DNA of 39,462 nt, taken from positions 2,827,966-2,867,427 of the forward strand of contig CM035357.1 of NCBI GenBank assembly GCA_020137815.1. The letters are read 5' to 3'. This DNA is from Hormiphora californensis (lineage: Eukaryota > Ctenophora > Tentaculata > Cydippida > Pleurobrachiidae). How positions within the stretch are numbered: position 1 is the stretch's first letter; the number at the start of each line of letters is the position of its first letter. A program made the translations under genes and the position numbers. Shown in pieces: positions 32,276 to 39,462 of the stretch. The notes under the pieces are model-generated. The model saw nothing but the letters and a program-made list of their open reading frames with translations, was not told the DNA's origin and did no database searches.

Positions 32276-34751
32276 CTAGCAGAATCCACAGGATTGTTTG
32301 CAGTGATAGTCCATCCATCCATTGCCATTAATACAGTCACCTCTCTCCGCAAACCACTTGCAATCAACGTGGTTATCTCCACACTCTGTTAAAAAGGGGA
32401 TGAAGGATTACGAAACAGTTTTATTTTTCCCTAAAAGAGCTGTCAGGCATCAAGCTGACCCTTTCTCGCACTCTTCGCTGCATGAGCGGAGCGAAGCTGA
32501 ATGCAGCAGTGACCACAGTCATGCAATCACTGACAGACATCAAAAGTGCTTCAATGGTCAGGCCTCTGTTATTTCCAGAAAGATTACTTTTTGTGTAACA
32601 CTGCTAGATTACAAATACACTCACTTACCACATTGACTGCAAGATTTGGGACATTTTGAAAACATCAAACCCCAGTCAGAGAGATAACATTCTCCGGATG
32701 CAGCTTGCTCCGGGCAACTGGCATCTTGGTCTTCACATGCGACTGAAACAAACATGCGTGCTTGGTAACGAAATTACCCCTACTTTGAAAACACACATGT
32801 GCAGAATACACGTGCAGAAATCTGTATGCTGTACTGAAAGTACACTGCTATATTTCTAGTAGCTAAAACATATTCGTTGAGGGTGCATGGATAATGTATG
32901 CGAACACAAATCTTAAAACCTAAGGAACCAATTTGTCATACTACGTCACACCGTTTAGTGCAACCCAACCATATCGTTTATTGATTTATTTCAACCAGCA
33001 ATAAACGGCTGTCAAGATATATGTGTGCCAAAATAATATGTTCTAGTAAAAATAGGCTTGCAATGATCTTTATATGTGAACACCTATCTGACAGGCGCTA
33101 TCCCAATCTGAGCGCACAAAACGGGGTCTAGCGCCGCCAGATAGGTCAACACAAAGACTATATTAGGTCATTCGGTAAATATCTGGACAGGTATGTTTGT
33201 GAGAGAACGGAGCTAGATAGAGCCAAGCGACCTGTTCCAGCGTCTTCCTTGGAATTTTTAGGTTGGACTAGGATGGTGGGAACCTTCGCCTGCTGGCAGT
33301 ATTGCCTCACGAGCAATATGTTTCAATGCTACTCTTGCTGCCGCTTTATGCAAGAAAAAACTGTGGCACTACGGATGATTGAATATGTCATGGCATTTTC
33401 TCTATTGGGGACAGATGATCGGTTTGACCAGTGTTCCTAGATCACTTTTTTAGCCTGAAGATGATGCAACCATAATTGAAGCGTTTAGATTCCATCTTCA
33501 TCCTTAAAAATTGGATTTTTGCCAAAATTGCTCCTTGCGCACTTCATGGCCGTTTTTGTACGTTCTAAACGTCTAAATGACTTGAATCCAACGTTTAATG
33601 TTAGCTTATACAATTTTCTAGGTCATATGTTAGTTTTATTACGATCGGTCAATGGGTACCTGGCTCATGGCGGCTTTTTTCAACATTTGTAAAAAAAATT
33701 AAAATTCAGCTTTACCAAATCTAGCGAAAATCGCTTCCCCGTGCTAGAAATTTTATCCAAAAATTTCAGGAAGGTTTATGGAGTATCTCAAGGCATTTAA
33801 TAAGCAATATATAGGGTTAAAAACTTTCCGAATGATCCGGAAGTAGGTCATATTGGTCCAAAATTGAGTTAAAAGTTAGCATAAAGCGGCAGCTAGAGTA
33901 GCATTGAAACATATTGCTCGTGAGGCAATACTGCCAGCAGGCGAAGGTTCCCACCATCCTAGTACAACCTAAAAATGTCCAAGGAAGACGCTGGAATAGG
34001 TCGCTTGGCTCTATCTAGCTCCGTTCTCTCACAAACATACCTGTCCAGATATTTACCGAATGACCTAATATAAGCGACTGGCTCTATACTTGGTTCCAGA
34101 CCATTTGTCACCACGTACCTGGTTCACTGTCACATTGGTTGCAGGATAGCCGGCATTGTTCCAGCATCCACCCTGGGTTGTCCTCGCACTGGTCGTGTTC
34201 CGCAAACTCGGGACAAAGTCCGTAGTTGTCACCACATTGACACTGCAGGGAGGGGTTGTTAGAGCAAACTCGGGACAAAGTCCGTAGTTGTCACCACACT
34301 GACACTGCAGGGGGGGGGGGGGGTTGTGCTTAGGGGAAACTCTAACTCATTGGACCTCAAAAACTGTAAAAATCTAACTGATTATGGATCTCATCACTTT
34401 GAGTAATCTAGGATATAATTGAAGAGGTTACACTCCTCTTAGGGGTGATGCGACGTATCGCAGGTTCCTATGACGTCCATAGCGAAAAACTCCTAGGAGT
34501 TTTTCGCTATGGACGTCATAGGAACCTGCTCTTAGAGATCACGTACAACTTTAGTTTGGAAGAATTTCTCACATTTCACTAACCCTATTACAAGAAAGAG
34601 GGCACTCCTCAAAGATTTCATCCCAGTCCTCAGCCATGTAGCACTCCCCAGCATCAGCTCGGGCCGGACAATCATCTGACTTGTCCGCACACTGCTCTGC
34701 CGTGGTGTAGAGGAGGGTCATGGCAAGGAACACGATGATGGTCTTCATCAT
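32276..34751 (-). CDS. Secreted protein of four ShKT domains
   Basis: Exons 34751-34584, 34242-34119, 32742-32629 and 32385-32276 join in frame (phases 0, 1, 1), giving 171 residues. A signal peptide (MMKTIIVFLAMTLLYTTA) is followed by four six-cysteine ShKT modules: CADKSDDCPARADAGEC to SCNRC, CGDNYGLCP to SCNQC, CEDQDASCPEQ to SCSQC, and CGDNHVDCKWFAERGDC to SCGFC-stop. ShKT modules are named after an anemone potassium-channel toxin but are common in ordinary secreted enzymes and matrix proteins. The lysine-tyrosine pair of the channel-blocking toxin is not clearly present. The ATG has a CACC context. A 0.9 kb foldback lies in intron 2, and 61 bp around the start of exon 2 are duplicated. 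Confidence 0.85.
33159..34072. repeat. 0.91 kb foldback in a ShKT-gene intron
   Basis: Arms of about 193 bp (33159-33351 and 33879-34072) have ends TATATTAGGTCATTCGGTAA and its complement. The spacer shows no coding potential. No clear target duplication is visible beyond TA-rich ends. Confidence 0.9.
34202..34323. repeat. 61-bp tandem duplication at a ShKT exon
   Basis: The sequence at 34202-34250 (exon 2 start plus acceptor) recurs at 34263-34311 with one substitution. It gives a second acceptor and a truncated exon start upstream of the real one. A G-run follows at 34310-34323. Confidence 0.9.
34460..34529. repeat. Perfect 70-bp palindrome
   Basis: It is centred on TCCTAGGA with no loop (left end GCAGGTTCCTATGACGTCCA). 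It lies in intron 1 of the ShKT gene, between exon 2 and the first exon. Confidence 0.95.
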
Positions 34752-35162
34752 GGTGACAATGTGGGCAGAAAATATAACGGACTACGGAGCACCAATGGGT
34801 TGTAACTCAACAAAGTTATGATGTGGTGGGAAATGAGGAGTTGGACGTTTTGAATGGTCGGAATTGGACGTGAGAAATGTTACACCTTTGGACTAGGTGT
34901 GGTGAAAACAAAAGGGTCTTTCAATATATCATTGGCCTCCATTATTAGATACAATTCCACAAAGATGTGTGAAAAAGGGACAATGGTGTACAAGTGGATA
35001 GCCATGGCCCCATAATACTAATGAACACAACAGTGGAAAAGTGTCGAAAGTTAGTCAGAACAGCAAAGCTTTTCCTAAACTGAATTCAGTTTCAGCTGGA
35101 ACGGGGAACGTATTTAGGTGCCGGCAGGCACCTCCGACCCAAAGAAAAGTTTAGAATTAATC

Positions 35163-38100
35163 TTATGGCGGTTCACTCGTACAGTTACCTTGATTATCAG
35201 GTTCCTCTGTGGTTGTAGTATCTGGTTCAGTAGTGGGTGGAGCACATGCATTACAGGATAGTTGACAGTTAAGAAGCATGTACTTGGGGTTGTCCGCACA
35301 CTCTCCCCAGTCCTTCCACTTAGGACAATCTTCGTGATAGTCATGACAATCTGACGAAGGAGATACTTGGTGGTAACCATGGTGATATGGTAATGTGAGT
35401 TGTAGCAATCGCCTGGGTATCTGGTACACGGTTATTAGTTATTATGGTGATGCTAAATCGCTTGTGGGTAAATAATTATTAATGCGGGTGGGTGATGGGA
35501 TGGGATATGGAAAATTAAACTATTTACGGAGTGCAGCGATAGGATGAGGAATCAGAGTGTAAACATAGTGAGAGTCTATAAGATAAACAATCATAGCCTA
35601 TTGATATTACATGTTATAGGTAGGTGATCTACCTCGTTAATTTCTTTTACTCTTTTAGCATTTCCATTCTTGAATAATAGCTTTTGTTTTGATGACGTTT
35701 CCCGAGAGAACCCCAGAGAATATTCTGGCATTGGATTGTGAGATGGTTGGGGTTAGGGGCGATGGATTGAATATAAACGGGTTGCCGCGAGAGGAGGGTG
35801 CATTAGCAAGATGTAGCATTGTTGATTACTACGGTGTAGTTATTTACGATGAGTATATTTGTCCTAACAAAGAGATAATCAACTATCGAACTCGGTTAGT
35901 AACGATGTTTTCTACGTAATAGTCCTGCATTGGTTAAGAATCAAATGTCCAATCATGTCCATTTTCCAAGAATTATGTTTTCAGGTTCAGTGGAGTCACA
36001 GGGGAAGATATGGTGAATGCAGTGCCCTTCGAAGAAGCCAGAGGAGACATAGTTCAAATTATCTTTGGCAAATTCATCATTGGTCACGATTTAGAAAAAG
36101 ATTTTGATGTCATTTGTTACCATCCACCAAAGCATTTTTGGCTGGATACGTCAGAGAACCAATATCTGCGACGCCTTGCCAATCATTGTTCACCTCAAAA
36201 GCCTAGTCTCAAGAACCTCGCAAGTAAGCTATTTATGTACGTGATAGGTATCTGTCTGACGGCGTCAGACCTGTCTGGCGCCGCAGACCCCATCTAAGAA
36301 TCAAATCGGGGTCTGGCGCCGCTAGACGTCTAAAGTTTAGACTCTAAACTATGGTAGGCGGTAAATGTTAACCAGATCTGAGAGAAAACGTACGTGCAAA
36401 ACCACGTTTTTGTCCATAACTCAGTCATTTCTTGACCAATTTGCAAACTCTTGGGCGCGTTGGAAAGAGGACATTGAGCTCTTTCAAATGAGCCCAATAA
36501 AACTAAAATCGGCGCAAAATGCGCGGCGTCATGGCGCAAAACGTGCGTTTTCGCCACCACGCCGCGCAATTTGCGCCAATTTTAATTTTCTTGAGCTCAT
36601 TTGAGAGATCTCAATGTCCTCTTTCCAATGAGCCAAAGATTTTGCAAATTGGTCAAGAAATGGCTGAGTTATGGGGAAAAACGTGCGAAATTCTCACAGA
36701 TCTGGTTAACATTTACCGCCTACCCTAAACTATCGCTGTCCCTATCTCCCTCCATATCTCATTTCCCTCAGGATGTATTCTAAACATAGATATCCAAAAA
36801 GGCCGACACGACTCGATTGAAGACGCCAGAGCTGCCTTGAATCTATACAAGTTTACTGAGCATAGTCATAGTTGGTATGATAATACTACATCCAAAGTAA
36901 AAGTCATAAATTCGGAATCGGCGAATTGCAGGCAACGACATGATCAAGAGGGAAACAACGACAACGGTTCTGGATTTTGTTCCAAGTTAATTGCACTGGT
37001 CATTGCTGTACTGGTCATTGCAGTTTACATGGGTAATCGATCTGAATAATCTTGTTTGTATCTTGTTTGTATTCTTTAATTTTGTTCCTTTGAACATACA
37101 ATAAATTCGCGGTTAAACTTCAGTGTATTTACCAAACATTCATAAAGTCCTATGTCCATTTCTTACCTCCATCACACCAGTGACAGGAGAGAGGACAGTT
37201 TTCCAGCATTTCCTGTGGCTTGGTATAGCAATCACCCCATTGAGCCCAGTCGTCACAGTTTTTGTGGTGGTCCAGACACTCTGCAGGAATGATGAAGTTA
37301 ATAAACTAACTAATTAGTTAACAGGAAGCAGAGTTTCGACATAACCTGGCAAACCACTCTGCATACCCAATATATTTCATGGGATAATTGACAACAAAAT
37401 AGAGGTCAGCTGGATAGGGGCCCTCCAGCCTCCCCTCTTTCTATTTTCTTCTTCACAAAATGATTTAAGATTTTACTAAATCCACCTACCGGGATCGGGT
37501 GTTGGTGGAAAGGTAGGGTTCACTTCTCCAGTTCTTAGCACAGGATAGTAAATATAGTCCCATACTCGACAAACGTTCCTTCCCCGTACTATGTTCATGT
37601 ATCCATCCGATCCTAAAAGTAAAATTTGCTCACGTATTATATAGAGAAGCAAGAATTGGTGGCAATGGTATCAAATTAATACATATATAGAGAAGCAAGA
37701 ATTGGTGGCTATGGTACCAAATTAATACATACCCCACCAAGTCCCCCAGCTGTTTTTAATGGTATAAGAGTCAGGGGTGTAGGCCACCACAACTAGGGCG
37801 TGGTTCGTGTTGGTAGTCTCGTACCCCGTACAGTCTTCAATACCATCATACAAACCTGGAGATGTATAGATTTGGAAGGAGGCGGGCGTTCGGACCTTCA
37901 TGTGGTTCGGGTAATATGAAAGTGAAGGGTGGCCGGGGCCCCGCTATGGAATATATCTCGATTATAGATCACGAGATGATTTTAAGAGGATATCCTATAT
38001 CAGAGGATTTTAACCACTTGTCATCTAAAACAACCTACCATCAGTATACTCGAAGGCGGTTCCTCGAAAGTACATCCCAACTGAGGTTGGGCTGATTGAG

Positions 38101-38828
38101 ACTCCTTTCTTTAGACTTTCATCACTGGGCGGAAGGTGAACATACCCAACTAGCTTCCTGGTGAAAAGTTATCGTAAAATTTCTTTAGGAGAATTTAATT
38201 GGTCCAACAAACTGGGTCTCATTTGAAATAAAGAAGATCGTACAAGTACACGAATCGAGCTATCAACATACGCTTGAGTCATGCTGTTAGGGGTTGTATC
38301 CCTGCTACATGTCCCTCTATCACTAGCTATGTAGGGGTAGTCGTGTTCAGATGCAAGATGACCTGATCTCCCTACGTAGTCCCATGTCTCGTAGAACCAC
38401 CCTCCTGTAAATAAATAGAGGATGGAGTCTATCTGCTGTTATTTGCTAGACGTGAAATGAAATAATGTTGTTCAAGACTATCCGATCCCCGATATCTCAT
38501 TTGCGGGACTTCAAACACACAATAACTCTAACTCAAAGTACTACTGCACTAACCTCTGCATCCATCGTATCCAGGATGTATGTGCTCCCAGGTACAGTCC
38601 AACAGCTCCTGCTCAGAGAAAGATACCAACTCCCCCGTTGCAATAGCATACGCTCCTTCTAAAGCCCCAGTGGAGGCAAAGAGATAACATCCCGCACATT
38701 GTCCTTGTTCTTTTATCGGTGTTACCGCGTTCTTCTCCCTCCAGTCGAGGGATTCCGGAAGAGTTTCCTCCTCGGAGAATGTCAGTGCTGCCGGCAGTTC
38801 GTCTTCTTCTTCCTCCAAAAGTAATTCA
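35163..38828 (-). CDS. Papain-like (cathepsin L type) protease with two C-terminal ShKT domains, partial 5'
   Basis: Exons 38828-38554, 38404-38272, 38157-38039, 37855-37733, 37612-37490, 37280-37167 and 35350-35163 join in frame. The mature enzyme starts at about LPESLDWREKNAVTPIKEQG. The catalytic site is QCAGCYLFA (Cys; Tyr replaces the usual Trp), later GCRGGWFYETWDYV, then NTNHALVVVAY (His) and KNSWGTWWGSDGY (Asn). After a Pro-rich linker come ShKT 1 (CLDHHKNCDDWAQWGDC to SCHWC) and ShKT 2 (CHDYHEDCPKWKDWGEC to SCNAC), then a Thr/Glu-rich tail. The end at TAA 35163 assumes no splice at CAAG|GTAACT. The signal peptide and most of the propeptide were not found and may lie beyond the window. 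It is probably secreted or lysosomal. An exonuclease gene lies in its last intron. Confidence 0.85.
35692..37049 (+). CDS. ISG20-like DEDDh exonuclease with C-terminal membrane anchor
   Basis: Exons 35692-35894, 35985-36223 and 36772-37049 join in frame (phases 2 and 1), 239 residues. DEDDh motifs: Exo I ALDCEMVG (Asp, Glu), Exo II IIGHDLEKDFD (Asp), Exo III RHDSIEDARAAL (His-x4-Asp). YRTRFSGVTGEDM and the overall order match ISG20/AEN/REXO4 3'-5' exonucleases. Unlike those soluble, mostly nuclear enzymes, a polar linker is followed by one hydrophobic helix, LIALVIAVLVIAVYMG, six residues before the stop, as in tail-anchored proteins. The catalytic part would face the cytosol. The ATG at 35692 is the first in frame. 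It lies antisense in an intron of the protease gene. Intron 2 holds two small mobile elements. Confidence 0.88.
36353..36724. mobile_element. Foldback MITE with 9-bp target duplication
   Basis: Ends GGTAGGCGGTAAATGTTAAC and its complement form arms of about 170 bp. CTAAACTAT flanks it at 36344-36352 and 36725-36733. A 9-bp duplication fits Mutator-like elements. It lies in intron 2 of the exonuclease gene. Confidence 0.9.
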
Positions 38829-39462
38829 CTGGGTAATAAATGGAAAACGTCCCTGGTAAAAATGTCGTGCGACGAATCCTTGATTAGACGCACGAATCGT
38901 GTGACAAATCTAGCGACTATACGCACGATTTGACGGACGAATCAAGGGATTAGGACCATTTTGAGTGCGTTTTGAGCCGCGCTTAGAACTGCATCGCTTT
39001 TTAGTTTAAATGCGCGGCTTTTTCATGGATTTTACGAAAAAAAAGTTTTCAAAGAACTTGAGGATGATTTGCAGTTGCGGTGTTTGACATTCATAAGAAA
39101 GCAAAGCAAAGCAAATCAAATCAAAGCAAAAGTAAATGGTGAAAATATATTTGACAAATCTATAGCTCACGATCCTCTTACTATGAGTCTACCAATTAGC
39201 GGTTGCAGTCTCACCGAAATGTGAGAACAGGCGGGATCCTACTAATTCCAGTATGGTAGCTGTCTCATTGCCGATTGGTAATCAGAACCTCTTTGTTAAT
39301 TGGCACTCATTCAGTCGTGGCCGTTTCGCTGAATTTCTCTGAAACTCTCTCTGAAAAACTCTTATCTCATAGTATCTAAGCTAGTTCAGTTAATATAGTT
39401 TATCTCCCTCCGGTTACAGCTGCTGGTGACCTGACAGTGTTCCATGCTCTACTGTTCAGATA
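38829..39462. other. Region upstream of the protease exons, no gene seen
   Basis: The minus strand has no convincing signal-peptide exon. An open frame continues to 38926, but an acceptor (TTATTACCCAG) at 38829 suggests it is intronic there. A short AAGCAAAGC-type repeat lies near 39097-39131. Confidence 0.4.

Noticed and set aside
32322-33440. Plus-strand frames of 60-104 residues
   Set aside because: They are antisense to ShKT exons or lie in a foldback arm, with no domain.
35114-35189. A further spliced exon for the protease gene (acceptor near 35125)
   Set aside because: The candidate acceptor GTCGGAG is weak and the added residues show no domain, so the simple TAA end was preferred.
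37862-38095. 77-residue plus-strand frame
   Set aside because: It overlaps a cathepsin exon in antisense and has no recognisable feature.
1-39462. CRISPR array, bacterial operon or phage
   Set aside because: Repeats are not of that kind, genes have introns, and no bacterial promoters or ribosome sites are apparent.

Overview
The window is animal nuclear DNA. Coding exons are short, their introns have GT/AG ends, and the joined exons match metazoan families: IFT27, papain-type cathepsin, ShKT, SUEL lectin, CD225/dispanin, rhodopsin-like 7TM receptors and an ISG20-like exonuclease. The mix of compact introns, genes nested in introns, an intronless receptor exon and very many foldback elements, MITEs and Helitron-like elements suggests a marine invertebrate, possibly a non-bilaterian such as a sponge. 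The sequence alone does not fix the phylum.

Layout. 1-2850: no gene seen. 2860-4458: three Helitron-like units joined head to tail. 4690-6880: foldback DNA only. 6972-9894 (minus): a CD225/dispanin (IFITM-like) membrane protein with two paralogous candidate first exons. 10550-13788 (minus): a discoidin/fucolectin-like plus SUEL lectin gene whose last domain has an in-frame TAA; a 1.2 kb palindrome fills one intron. 14017-19120 (plus): IFT27, head to head with the lectin gene. Its 4.5 kb first intron holds a decayed 7TM receptor on the other strand, and its reading frame breaks inside the G4 (NKxD) motif, just before a 456-bp tandem array. 20400-20620: an inverted copy of the lectin/IFT27 intergenic region. 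21543-22061 (minus): a secreted discoidin-like protein. 22834-23540: a Helitron-like copy split by a MITE. 24268-25260 (minus): a 7TM receptor whose C-tail is cut by a hAT-like MITE. 25426-30239: a nested transposon with TIRs and a 10-bp target duplication, holding a Jockey/CR1-like LINE that is itself split by a 1.34 kb TA-flanked element. 30500-31990: a possible SINE and two more Helitron-like copies. 32276-34751 (minus): a complete secreted protein of four ShKT domains. 35163-38828 (minus): a papain-like protease followed by two ShKT domains, with a complete ISG20-like exonuclease gene (35692-37049, plus) inside one of its introns. 38829-39462: no gene seen; the protease propeptide start was not found.

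The genes do not form one pathway. Most encode secreted or membrane proteins of the kind used in recognition and defence (lectins, ShKT proteins, IFITM-like and ISG20-like proteins, chemoreceptor-like 7TM proteins); IFT27 is the ciliary exception. Exon joins were made by hand from splice phase and domain continuity, and each join stated below keeps the reading frame.
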